Part shown: piece by piece, positions 9,454-21,427 of the stretch
Layout of the letters: each line of letters starts with the position of its first letter
How positions within the stretch are numbered: the first letter of the stretch is position 1
Assembly: GCF_000226095.1 (NCBI RefSeq)
Contig: NC_016473.1
Coordinates: 1,984,001-2,048,000 of the forward strand
From: Thermothelomyces thermophilus ATCC 42464
Lineage: Eukaryota > Ascomycota > Sordariomycetes > Sordariales > Chaetomiaceae
Reading direction: 5' to 3'
Length of the DNA: 64,000 bases
Program-made: the position numbers and the translations under genes
The notes under the pieces: model-generated
Database searches by the model: none
What the model saw: the letters and a program-made list of their open reading frames with translations, nothing else
Told to the model about the DNA's origin: nothing

Positions 9454-11767
9454 CTAGTAAGACAAAATGTCAAAACTTTAGTAAGCATGTCGATAAGAGG
9501 TAGGCAAGAAATCCTTAGTATTATATTAAAAATGGCTTTACTAGCCTGATCATCAAGAAATCCAAATAGAATTTCGTTATCCTAAATGTTAGCGAACGTA
9601 GGGGTAGCGGTAGTCGTCGTAACTAGACGCTAGAGTTCGTCCCCTATAAGTGAATGTTTTCTTTTGAACGTCGTTTTGGCTATAATGTCTAAGATAACTG
9701 ACGCTTTAATTAATTCATTCTCTATGATAATATTTGCTGTGACCAGACGGCTAGCTTTATAGCTGAACGTCAGGCTTATATTGTAGATAAATGGTATACC
9801 TAGTAAGATTTAGTAACTACTAGTATCTCTGTCTAAAACGAAGAAATGCTTATAGATTAAGATAGCCCCTAAAATAATTATACTAACTGTTTCCCTAGTA
9901 AATAGCCTACTATCATAAAGACCCTAGGAAATTACTATTATCATCTATATAGGGAGATAGTATCTCTATACTAGGCTAAGGGTAATCATATTATACTTAG
10001 ATCTAATGTTAATTAGAGTAAGCACCTTCTTACCCCTTAGATTCTCAAAGTTATAATAGAGCGTTAGTAATATATATATCTATATAAGTAAACCTATCTA
10101 AATCTTCTAGCTAGTAGAGAGCGTATAGATTAGAGCCTAGAAGGATGTTTCGATTTCCTCTAAGTCTAGCTAGTCTTGCCGTCTAGTAAGGTAGTCGCTC
10201 TAGAAACCATCTATTACAATAGCCTACTAGCCATCACTAGTAACCCCTAAAAATACCGGAACCGTGATTATAGACTCTTCTCCCTTAACGCTACTCCGTC
10301 TACCTAGACGGCTAAGGTATGTCTTGACCTCTTATAGCGCTCTCCCTCTTGCTTATAAAGCTAGCTTATTAGGGAAGGGAATAGCCAAGCCCTTATACTC
10401 GATTACCTCCTAAGGACTTTCGTAATCCTGCTTAAGGAAAGCAATTAGCGTATTCTTAAACGCTAGGGAGATCCCTAAGACCTCGTCAATAGTAAGTATC
10501 TTCGCTTAAAGAGCCTTATTAACTAGAGAGAGTACGTTATAGGCTATATTTTCCTTAGTCGATTTCTCTAATTCCCTAAAGCGAACGGTTTATTTCTATC
10601 TAGCTAAAGGGAGAGCTCCCTTACTAGCTAGATCGGCAGCCCTCTTGGCGGTAGCTATAACCCCTTAGCTTATAGCTAGAGGGTAAGCTCCTCCTACTTC
10701 TATATTTCTTTTTAGTAATTAAATAATCTTCGCTTTATCGGTCCCCTCTTACCTAATAGGATCCTATATTAGCTTGTCTTCCGTTTCTATAAAATGACGC
10801 TTTATAGGGGTAGTGCTCTATACTATAGTCACCATATTGCCTTCCCTATCGGAAACATCTTCACTATCAACCTCTGACTCGATAGTATTAAAAGCTTACG
10901 TCGCTGTCTGGTTAGACCGTGACGCGTCTGTTAGTAAGCCTTTATAGTCAGTGGCAAAAACGGGGTCGTCTGTCCGAGACGCTGTCCGTTTTATATGTTA
11001 GACAAGGGTATGTCTACCTTACTTGCGATCCATCTAGAAATTGATCTCCTTAGCCTTAGTGTAGTTGTAGATCAACTCTAGGGAAACTCTTTTAGTATTA
11101 GTAAGGCGATTAAGGGAGGTTATGACTACTTCTGGTAGGTATAAACCTTTAGTATATTAAAGGAAGGCCTTATTAGTAATAAGGTTTAAGTCTAGATAGT
11201 ACTCCTAATTATACTCCTTTCGGTAGCTCTCTATAAACTATTAGTACGGCTCCTAACTAGGAAGATCTAGCTAAAGAGAGGTATGAATGTAAATAATATA
11301 CTACTAGGTCCTCTAATTAGCTATAGTAGCTATATCCTTGCTAAGGATCTTAACTTGCTAGCTTTCCGGAAGACTAGGATTTCTCTTGCCTAAGATCTAC
11401 TTAAAACTAAGCCGATAGACAAGACCATTATAGATATCCTCTACTAGGACTAGATACCTATAGGCAAAGTACGTCTAGTTACTATAGTAGTAGTAGCTAT
11501 AAGGTATAGTTAAGGTCAAACTCGGCCGGAACCTACTGCTCTTCTTCTTCCGCTAAGACTCTTAAACAGCCGATAGGTAGGTCCGGATTTCCTTAATCTC
11601 ATCGTCGCTTAGGTTGCCTATCTAGTTATAGAAATGCCTACCTCTATCCGAGGATTTACAGCTAACTTTGCTCTTATTAATTCAAAGCTTATATAAGGCA
11701 TCTATAAGCCTATCGACAATCTTATCAAAGGTAGTATCTTTCTAGGCAGATAAACCTAAAGGACTCT
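9454..11767 (-). pseudogene. Gag-protease-like gene, 3' segment (retropepsin)
   Basis: This is the C-terminal third of a long minus-strand frame that continues from 26973-28368 across the insertion of element B. The frame is uninterrupted except by RIP-type stops for about 770 codons. It covers the end of a Gag-like region, a charged Ser/Glu-rich linker near 10,860, and an aspartic-protease-like domain near 9,720-10,060. There the catalytic DTGS reads N-I-R-S (plus-strand 10002-10013); every change is a C-to-T or G-to-A transition. The second half has LGIPF near the expected flap and C-terminal strand. The frame ends at a TAG near 9454. No reverse transcriptase follows on this strand. Confidence 0.6.
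11763..11767. repeat. Left target-site duplication of element B (ACTCT)
   Basis: ACTCT here and at 26968-26972 flanks element B exactly and fixes the outer LTR ends. Confidence 0.85.
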
Positions 11768-12219
11768 TGTCACGAGCTAACCATATACCACGACCCGGTG
11801 AGGTGCAACAGGCTAAATAAGCCACCAATCAAGAAGGGCACGAAGCAAGGCTGACACAGGATCACTAAGGAGCACAGGCTACTACAGGCAAACAATTGCC
11901 AAAAGGGAAAGATAGCAGAGGATAGCTAACTACCAAAGGCAATCTAAGGACAGGATAGAAAGGGACTATAAGCGATCGACAGAAGTATATATATATATAA
12001 ATAGTCACTTGTTATAGTAGACTCTAGGAGTTCACTAGTAATAGCAACCTATAATCATAATACTTATACTAAGTATTGCTAATTACTATAAAAGATAACT
12101 CTAGTATTGTTATAAACCCTTTAGCTTTACCAAATCCCTTAGATAACCTGTCTACTTGTCCTGCTTAATCTACCTTCGTCTAAACCCTTTTAGAAGAAGT
12201 CTAAGTTAGGTTCGTTATA
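11768..12219 (+). repeat. 5' LTR of element B
   Basis: It begins TGTCACGAGC and ends TTCGTTATA. The U3 is type 1, like element A. The segment complementary to the primer-binding site, AGTAATAGCAACC, is at 12037-12049. Confidence 0.9.
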
Positions 12220-12233
12220 CGTTATTATTACTC
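12220..12233 (+). promoter_or_regulatory. Putative self-priming primer-binding site of element B
   Basis: Its reverse complement is GAGTAATAATAACG. The LTR holds AGTAATAGCAACC (12037-12049), a match except for transition positions. It lies directly after the LTR. Confidence 0.45.
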
Positions 12234-12246
12234 TCTTTATTCTGTT

Positions 12247-13837
12247 ATAGTTTAGAATAGAGGTAACTTTAACCTTGACATCGACATGGCTATTAACATT
12301 ACGGCCGAATAGCTGCTTACTTAGCTTAGTTAACTCTAGTAGCGGATCTAGGAGTTAGACTAGAGAGATAAGGCTGCCTAAGCCCGAATCAAGGAACTCG
12401 AGAACGGCGAAAAGCACTTGTAGAAGTTAGTTAACGAGGCCTATACCAAAATCAAGGCACTCGAGACTGCTAAAGTAAGCCGTATTAAGATCGAACTACC
12501 TAGTAAATATAAAGGAACTAAGGAGGATCTTATAGGATTCCTAACGAACCTTTAATCTTACTTCTGGCTTAATAATGATAAGTTTCCGGACGATAAAGCT
12601 AAAGTTCTCTATATAATTATAAAACTAAAGGGTAAGGCACTTAGATAGTTCGAGCCTATGTAGAATAACTACCTTACTAAAGAAGATAAAGACGACTAAG
12701 ATATATTTATATAGGTAGTCTTTCGATCTTATAACCGTTTCGAAGAAGAGCTTTAGAAGGTTTTTAGCGACAAAGATAGGAAGATTTATACGTAAGAAAG
12801 ACTTGCTAATCTTTAATAGACTAAGTTAGTAGCTTCCTACGCTATATAGTTTAGATAGAATATACTTAAGTCTTAGCTTAACGATAAGGCATTAATATAA
12901 CTATTTTATAATAGCTTAAAGGAAAAGGTTAAAGATAAGCTATATAAGTATGATCGGCCTAAGACCCTAGACAAATATATTATATAGGCTATTAGAATCG
13001 ATAATCGACTTTACGTATAAGAGTAATGAAAACAAGGCTAAATAAATAGAACTACAGTTAAGGCTAATGATAAGAAAAAGCGAGCGTATGTTAATACCTT
13101 ATATAGGATATACCCTAGAGCTATAGATATAGATATAATATAGAAGCAAGACTAGAAGAAGATAACTAAAGATAAGTCTAATATTACTTACTATAACTAT
13201 AAAAAGAAAGGGCATTATAAGCGAGAATGTCAAAGCCCGAAGAAAGAGTATAAGATAGTCCTTAGAAAGGAAATTACGGCCATCGACGAAACTACTAAGG
13301 ACGTTATCGAAGTAGTAGCTACAAGCTATAAAGACAGGGGCAGTGATATAGATAGTCTCGGATACGATAGTAATAATAAAGACAAACAAGTACTATATTC
13401 CGAACTAGTCACTATAGACCTAGAGATAGGTCTTGCCGAATAGGACATGGTAGGAGAATATATATTACTAATTTCGATCCTCCTAGCCTTAAGGTAGTAA
13501 GGTTTTATAGTTATATAAAGGTAGGACGGATTATAGATAACTAATACTTAAGGAATTAAAAGACTTAGACCTAATATTCTATTCCTCTAGGAATAAATCA
13601 AATAGTACTATAATAAAGTTTTCCGACTTAATATAGAACTACGTAAATGGGATAGACGCTTGACTCGACTTGCCTAGTAGAGCAATAAGATAAGGGACGA
13701 AATAAGGGAACTCCGACGTATTATAGAAGCTATTAAAGGAAGACAGCCTATAATATATAATAGGCCTAATAGCTATGCCAAGTACCTTGATAACTAGCAA
13801 CTTAGTAATAACATACGGAACCTAGAATACTAGTTTA
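12247..13837 (+). pseudogene. Gag-pol of element B, 5' part
   Basis: The frame begins at an ATA that aligns with the gag ATG of element A. It contains the Gag coiled coil and capsid-like region and a zinc-knuckle remnant near 13190-13232 (KKGHYKREC). It is broken by RIP-type TAG/TAA and then cut by element C at the GTTTA duplication (13833-13837). It continues at 21428. Confidence 0.85.
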
Positions 13838-14283
13838 TATGACGAACCTAACTTAGACTTCTTCTAAAAGGGTATAGACGAAGGTAGATTGAGTGGGACA
13901 AGCAGGTAGGTCGTCTAAGGGATTCGGTAAAGCCAAAGGGTTTATAACAACACTAGAGTTATCTCTTATAGTAATTAGCAATACTTGATATAAGTACTAT
14001 AATTGTGATTATTACCACTAGTAAACTCTCAAAGTCTACCTAACAAGTGACTGGCTAGCTATATATATATAATTGTCTATCCCTCTTTAATAGTTATTAC
14101 TAGTACCATTTCTCCTTTTACTCCATAATTCCGCGTTGTCGACGGTGATATGTTATTATTACTAGTAAAGACCTTAGTCTTGGCGGTGATAATCTTCTAA
14201 TTAGTCCGTCAAGTAATTAGCTATCGGAATGTCCTATGTCCTGGCTATAGCCTGCTAGGCCGTCTATATACTTATCTGTAATA
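13838..14283 (-). repeat. 3' LTR of element C
   Basis: On the element strand it begins TATTACAG (from TGTTACAG) and ends TTCGTCATA. The U3 is type 2, unrelated in appearance to that of A and B; the U5-side half is shared. AGTGGTAATAATC, the primer-binding-site partner, is well kept in this copy. Confidence 0.9.
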
Positions 14284-14659
14284 CGATACCCTTCCTTTAA
14301 GGCTTTCGACCTAAAAGCCCTCTTAGACCGTTTCAAATAATGCTAATACCCTTCGCTTATAAATACTATATTCTTCCTATTTCTACGTTATAGTTGCTAT
14401 ATTGACAAAATGCTAATAGAGAAACGGAAGTCGTATTTTACATGTTACTATGCTTCCCTTGCTTAAAACATCGCTAAGAACGGTTTTATCGTTATACCTT
14501 GCTCTTAGTATACATTACAAGGCCTTATCTGTAAAATGATTACGTGTATAAAACGTTATAAGGCCTGTGTTCGTTGAGGTTGTTCTTATAATAGCTCTAG
14601 CATCTTGCTTTCTTCCTATAAGCTCGTCTCCCCTTTTTTTTTTTTAAGTGTGATTCCTA

Positions 14660-15064
14660 ATGTTTGTTCTAGTAGATCGCATTCTCTAGGAGCAACATCG
14701 TATTAAGGATATTAAACGTCGTACTAAACTTAAGCTAGATAAATCCTAACGCTATCTAGAAGAAGCCTAGCACGAGTTATCCGAAAAGCTTATACGGCTC
14801 CGGTGTCTTCGTTAGTAGAAGGAATTTTTGGTAGAGAAAGGTGCCAATATAGTAGCGCGTAGTCTATCGACCTTAGACAAGTTAAAGGCGGTTAAGCGGT
14901 AAGAGTAGCAAGAGGCGCCTGCTATACCCTTGTCAGAGATTAATAATACCGTCGATGCTATTGACTAGGGCGTCGTCTTTAGTTCTGTCCTAGGTTTTCC
15001 TTTAGTCGATCTAGGTTCTACTAGTAGAACTGTTCTAGTTTCTTAGGGTAGTTTAAATTCTTAA
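14660..15064 (+). pseudogene. Antisense 3' ORF of element C (coiled coil), RIP-broken
   Basis: ATG at 14660 opens a frame of 135 codons to a TAA at 15062-15064, antisense to pol and just inside the 3' LTR. It is interrupted only by TAG/TAA. The product is a basic coiled coil: KRRTKLKLDKS, then EKLIRLRCLR, then an acidic tail with SEINNTVDAID. The heptad-like pattern LRxQKxxLxxxG matches the antisense ORF of element D but the sequence is strongly diverged. Its end overlaps the chromodomain-side end of pol by 100 bp or so. No named function is known to me. Confidence 0.6.
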
Positions 15065-15069
15065 CTAGT

Positions 15070-18000
15070 TTCTATAAGTTATCCTCTAGTCTAAAATCAA
15101 GCTATTTAACTAGATATTATAGTTCCCTATTAATAGTATATAAATCTAGAATTTCTTTAACATCTTATTCTTCCTCCTCGTCTTTTACTTTAATATATAT
15201 AGCAACCTTAGCGTTTTTTAGTACTGGTTCGAGAAGTGAAATATAAAAAATATCTGTCTATAGTTATATAGATAACGGTAACGATAGTCGGTAGTTAGAT
15301 GTTAAAATTCGTTCTTTGATAATAAAAGGTCCGACTTTCTTAAAGTCTAGCTTTATGCTTGGTCGTTTGGTTTGTAAGTTTTATATAATTAGGTAGACTT
15401 TGTCTCCCCTCTCTAGGCGAGGTCCTTTAAGCCTATATTTATTATAGTAGTTCTTTATTCTAGTCCTAATAAACTCGAGTTCCTTTTTAAGCTTCTTATA
15501 TAATATATATATCTATTCTACTTTGACTACTACTCTTGGCACTATAATCTCTAGTCCTTGCCTAAGGTCTGCTTTATATCTGTAATTCGCGAAGAACGGT
15601 ATAACTTTAGTCGTTTCCGTTAGCGTTATATTATAAACGAGTTATACTATTGGTAATAGTATAACCTAGTCGTCTTGCTAGTAGTTAATGTAAGAATAGA
15701 GATACTGCTTGATAACTTAGTTTAGTTACTCTGTTTGCCTATTAGTCTGTAGGTAATATGCCATTAATAGCTTACTGTTAACGTCTAATCATTGTATTAA
15801 CGCTTGCTAGAACTTTGATACGAACTTAGTGTCTCTGTTAGTGATCTATTCTTATGGCTAAGCATATACTAATATAACTTGCCGATAGATTATATCTACT
15901 AGCTATTTAACTATCTAGGACTCCTTATAGAGAAAGAAGTATACCTATTTAGTCAGGCGATCTACTATAGTAAGAATACTATTATAGATTACTCCTATAG
16001 CTATATCCTTAGATTCTAGCAGCTTCGTAATAAAGTCTATTATAACCGAGCTCTATAGTTTATTAGCTATTAGTAATAGCTAAAGTAGCCTATATAGCTT
16101 ATATCGTACCGTTTTGCTTCGATTGCAAATATCGTAATTCCATATAAGTTCCTTAACTTATACCGTTAACTATAGAAAGTTATAGTATTTCTTGACTTAT
16201 ATAATAGTCTTCGTGATTCTTTCATATCCTCTAAGTTTCGACTTATAGAGTTCTCGAATCATCTATAGCTATTAATCCCCGTTATAGATATATGCTTTGC
16301 CTTGGTACTAGAGTTTCCTATCTCTTTCTTCTACTCCATCAGGTACTAATAGTCTAGGTGCTACTTAGTATTATACCTTATTGATTCTTTCTTCTCGAAA
16401 GATTATATAGCATTCTAGGAATAAGTCAAGTAGATTATCTTCTACGGGTGTTTACATTTTATAATATAGCGTTCCGTCTGTTCGTTCCTTAAACAACGGT
16501 AGTGTTATTTCTATTCGTCCTTCCGTGTAATCCGTTTATCGGCTTAAGATATCTGCTCGTACGTTCTCTTTGCCCTTCTTATAGCAGATCTCAAAGTTAA
16601 ATTCTACGAGGAATTCTGCCTATCGTATTTGTTGTCTATTAAGCTCCTTTATTATCGTAAAGTATCGTAAATTCTTGTAGTCTATATATACTTATACCGG
16701 TTTAATTGTACTGCTAAGGTATAGTTACTATTCCTTAAAAGCTTCGATAATCATAAGTAGTTCCTTGTTATAGATTAGATAATTAAGACGTAGTCTATCA
16801 AGCTTCTTTAAAAAGAAGGCTATAGGATATAGCTTTCCTTGTTCGTCTTATTATCTTAATTATCTTCCGATGGTATAGTCTAAAGTATCCGTTTCTACCT
16901 CAAATAGCTTTTTAGGGTCTAGTAGTACTAGTACTAGATCTTTAGTAATAGTATTACAGATCTACGTAAATGCTTACTCGTATTGCTCTTCCTATTAGAA
17001 TTTAGCGTTCTTCTTAGTAAGTTTGTATAAAGGTCGTATAATCGCTCTAAAGTTCCTAATGAACATTTAATAGAAGTTTGTAAATCCGATGAAGCTTTAT
17101 ATTTCCGTAACTAACGTTAGTTATAGCTACTCCTTGATAGCTTTGACCTTTGAAGGTTCTATCTAGATTTGTCCTAGGGATATTTTATATTCTAGAAATA
17201 CCATTTTCCTAATATAGAATTCGCTCTTTTCCTTGTTAACTAATAGTTTATATACGTATAGCGTGTCTAGTACTACTTTTACGTGCTTCTAGTGTTTGTC
17301 TATCGTCTTAGAGAAGATAAGTATATCGTCAAGATAATATACTATAAATTTGTCAAGAAAGGGTCGGATAGCTTGATTAATTAAGGCTTAGAACGTTACT
17401 AGCACGTTCGTAAGTCTAAATAGCATGACGAGGTACTTGTAATAGCTATAGGGTATCCTAAAGGCCGTTTTCTACTCGTTACCTTCTTTAATCTATATAT
17501 AGTTATAGGCCGATAGCAAGTTAAGATATATAAAATATTAGGCTCCTGCTAACTAATCTTAGAGCTATAAGATTAGTAGTAACGGGTATTAGTTTTTCAC
17601 GGTCTATTTATTAAGTTACCAATAGTCGACGTATAACTATAGCTTTCCGTCTTTCTTAGGCATAAACAAGATTAGGTAGCCTACTAGTGATATCGACAGG
17701 TAGATATATCCTCTTCGAAAGTTCTCCTCTAAATATTACTTAAGTTCTTCATTCTATATCTAGCTCGTATGGTAAATCTTAAAGAACTTTAGTTATACTC
17801 CTTCCTTAAGCTTGATCTCGTAATCCTATAGGCCGTATTCTAGTAATCCTTCTAGATACTTCAGTTCGAATGCTAGGTATCCTTTATATTCCTTTAGTAC
17901 TTCCCTAGTCTTGTCTCGTCTCTCGGTTTTCTAATAGTATACGAACTTGGTTCTATCTATAGCGATGCTAGCGATTTCTCCTGTCTTAACCTACTACTCT

Positions 18001-20949
18001 AATTATAGTGCTTTACATTTGTCAATGGAGAGAATAGCTATTAGCGGTTCGGCTCGTTCTTCCTATTACGATATTAATGTTATTATACTGCCTCTTTTAG
18101 AGTCTATAGTAGTCTATCTACTATTGTTTATCTCTTATAGTAGATCTATAGGATATACCTTCCTTTAAGTATTGTTTGCTTATAATCCTTATATACTCCC
18201 TATTTTGCTAGTCGAATACGACTCTATTTAGGGTTATAGGTAGCTACCATTCTTCTAGCTAATGTCTAGGTTATAATCTTCATACTATAATAACCCTAAT
18301 ATTATATCTTTATTATTACCTATATCTATAATACTAAATACGACTATTATAGTCTTCCCTACTATAATAATGTTAATCGGTTTAGTCTCCCTATATACCT
18401 ATTATATTAGAAATAGCCCTTTGACTATACTATGCTTCCGCTTCATTCTCTAGGGTATCTGTAGCTAATTTATAAGCGTCGGCGAAATTAGGTTTATCTC
18501 TACTCTACTATCTACTAGTACAAGCATTTCATACTATTTCTATTATACTATTATCTATAGTTACTTGTCTTACCGCTGTTGTCTAAAGATTACAGCAATT
18601 TCCTATATTTCTGCTAGGAGGTCTCGATATAATGTTCTCTTATACTAGTTCCTCCTATACTACGTTACTACTCGCCGCTATATAGGCGTTAATGGTTTCT
18701 AGGCCCCTCAAAGGGCCCTGACCTGTTTCCTAGGTTAGTGCTAACCTCTTCGGTTGTTTGGCTAATAGCGGCTTCATCGATCATACTTATTTCCGTAAGC
18801 CATTGAGTGCTTACGGCTTCCTACCATTAAGTCCGTTCTGCTTTTCGTCGTATATGCTATAGCTTCATCTAAAGCTCCTAAATTTGCGATTTCTTTTCGT
18901 CTATATAATAGAGGTAATCGTTACTTTAGCACGAGTCCTATATATCTCGTCCTATTCTATAGTGCCTAGGCTAGGCTCGTCTTAGAACTATCGTAATACC
19001 TTTTAGATCGTAGGCTTTGATCTTCTAGAGTAATTCGGCTGCTCTATTTCTTATATCGTAGACCCATTCTATAGGGTAGAGGCTTCTGTCCTCATTTCCT
19101 TGTTAGGTCGGCTAGTAATTGTTTTCGAATTTATTGTAGAAGTGATATCGGCATTTGTATACTATATACTAGAACTAGGGCATTTGTATATATGCCTTAT
19201 ATTGAGGATATAGTCGTGTAGCGTTGCCTAGGAGGTACTAGAATTCTTTCCTAAATCTTTCCTACTATATATAGACTATAGGTACTCTAATGCTAAGAAG
19301 GAGTATTTCTTCTAATAGCTTTCCTACGTATGCTCGTCTTTTCTACGGTTTGTATATATAAACTAGTATTCTAGGTTCTATATATCATTACTAAGTTGCT
19401 AGTCGTCAAGGTACTCGGTATAGCTATTAGGCCCATTATATATTATAGGTTGTCCTCCTTTAATAGCTTCTATAATATATTAGAGTTCCTTCGTTTCGTC
19501 CCTTATCTTATTACTCTACTAGGCAAGTTAAATCAGGCATCTATCCTATTTGTATAGTTCCGTATTAAGCTAGAAAACTTCATTATAGTACTATTTAATT
19601 TATTCCTAGAGAAATAGAACATTAGGTCCGGGTCTTTTGATTCCTTAGGTATTAGTTATCTACGATCTATCCTACCTCTATATAACTATAAAACCCTACT
19701 GCCTTAAGGCTAGGAGAATCGAAATTAGTAGTACGTATTCTCCTACCGTATCTTATTTAGCAAGACCTATCTCTAGGTCTATAGTGACTAGTTTAGAGTA
19801 TAGTGCTTATTTATCTTTACCGTTGCCGTCGTGTCCAAGACTATCTATATCACTACCCCCATCTTCGTAGCTTGTAGCCGCTACTTCGATAACGTCCTTA
19901 GTAGTTTCGTCGATAGCTATAATTTCCTTTCTAGGGACTGTCTTCTACTCTTTCTTCGGGCTTTAACATTCTCGCTTATAGTGCTCTTTCTTTTTATAGT
20001 TATAGTAGGTAACATTAGACTTGTCTTTGGTTATCTTCTTCTAGTCTTACTTCTACATTATATCTATATCTATAGCTCTAGGGTACGTCCTATATAAAGT
20101 ACTAATATATACTTGCTTTTTCTTATCATTAGCCTTAACTATAGTTCTATTCATTCGGCCTTGTTTCTACTACTCCTATATATAGAGTCGATTATCGATT
20201 CTAATAGCCTATACGATATATTTATCTAAGGTCTCAGGCCGATTATACTTATATAGCTTATCTTTAACCTTTTCCTTTAAGCTATTATAGAATAGTTATA
20301 TTAATACCTTATTATTAAGCTAAGACTTAAGTATATCCTATCTAAACTATATAGTATAGGAGGCTATTAACTTAGTCTATTAAAGATTAGCAAGTCTTTT
20401 TTATATATAAATCTTCTTATCTTTGTCGCTAAAAACCTTCTAAAGCTCTTCTTTAAAACGGTCATAGAATCGAAAGACTGCCTATATAAACGCGTCTTAG
20501 TCGTCTTTGTCTTCCTTAGTAAGATAGTCGTTCTATATAGGCTCGAACTATCTAAGTACCTTGCCTTCTAGTCTTATAGCTATATAGAGGACTTTAGCTT
20601 TATCGTCTAGGAACTTGTTATTATTAAGCTAGAAGTAAGATCGGAGGTTTATTAGGAATCCTACAAGGTCCTCCTTAGTTCCTCTATATTTGCTAGGTAG
20701 TTCGATCTTAATACGGCTCGCTTTGGCGCCCTCGAGTGCCTTAATTTTGGCATAGGCCTCGTTAACTAGTTTCTACGAGTGCTTTTCGCTGTTCTCGAGT
20801 TCCTTAATTCGAGCTTAAGTAGCCTTATCTCTCTAGTCTAACTCCTAGATTTGCTAATAGAGTTAACCAAGCTAGGTAAATAGCTATTCGGCTATAACGT
20901 TAGTAGCTATGTCAATATCAAGGTCAAAGTTACTTCTGTTCTAAACTAT
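15070..20949 (-). pseudogene. Gag-pol-chromodomain of element C, RIP-inactivated
   Basis: The minus-strand frame begins at an ATA at 20949 aligned with the gag ATG of A. It then gives Gag, zinc knuckle (near 19,970-20,000), protease, RT, RNase H, integrase and, at its end, a chromodomain near 15,070-15,210. Stops are of the RIP type. The RT segment missing from A is present (near 17,590). Confidence 0.85.
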
Positions 20950-20962
20950 AATAGAATAAAGA

Positions 20963-20976
20963 GAGTAGTAATAACG
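20963..20976 (-). promoter_or_regulatory. Putative self-priming primer-binding site of element C
   Basis: The plus-strand text GAGTAGTAATAACG is the reverse complement of the site and matches AGTGGTAATAATC in the 3' LTR of the same element, allowing transitions. It lies directly inside the 5' LTR. Confidence 0.45.
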
Positions 20977-21422
20977 TATAACAAACCTAACTTAGACTTC
21001 TTCTAAAAGGGTTTAGACGAAGGTAGATTAAGTGGGACAAGTAGGTAGGTTGTTTGAGGGATTTGGTAAAGCTAAAGAGTTTATAATAATACTAGAGTTA
21101 TCTCTTATAGTAATTAGCAATGCTTGGTATGAGTATTGTAATTGTAATTGTTATTATTAGTAAACTCTTAGAGTTTACCTAATGAGTGACTAGCTAGCTA
21201 TATATATATAATTGTCTGTCCCTCTTTAATAGTTATTACTAGTACTATTTCTTCTTTTACTCTATAATTCCGCATTATTGATAGTAATATATTATTATTA
21301 CTAGTGAAGACCTTAGTCTTGGTAGTAATAATCTTCTGATTAGTCTATTAAGTGATTAGCTATCGGAATGTCCCGTGTCCTGGCTATAGCCTGCTAGGCT
21401 GTCTATATGCTTATCTGTAACA
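20977..21422 (-). repeat. 5' LTR of element C
   Basis: This pairs with 13838-14283 at identical length (446 bp), with mostly transition differences and a small indel at the primer-binding-site partner. The outer end is ...CTGTAACA before the GTTTA duplication. Confidence 0.9.
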
Positions 21423-21427
21423 GTTTA

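Larger units (their letters stand above)
13838..21422 (-). mobile_element. Element C: RIP-mutated chromovirus nested in B, minus strand
   Basis: Two 446-bp LTRs (13838-14283 and 20977-21422) face the minus strand and flank a full-length internal region. GTTTA duplications sit at 13833-13837 and 21423-21427. The total is 7,585 bp. Gag, protease, RT, RNase H, integrase and chromodomain match A and B closely apart from transitions. The U3 half of the LTR and the 3' antisense ORF are of a different type. C must be younger than B. Confidence 0.9.
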
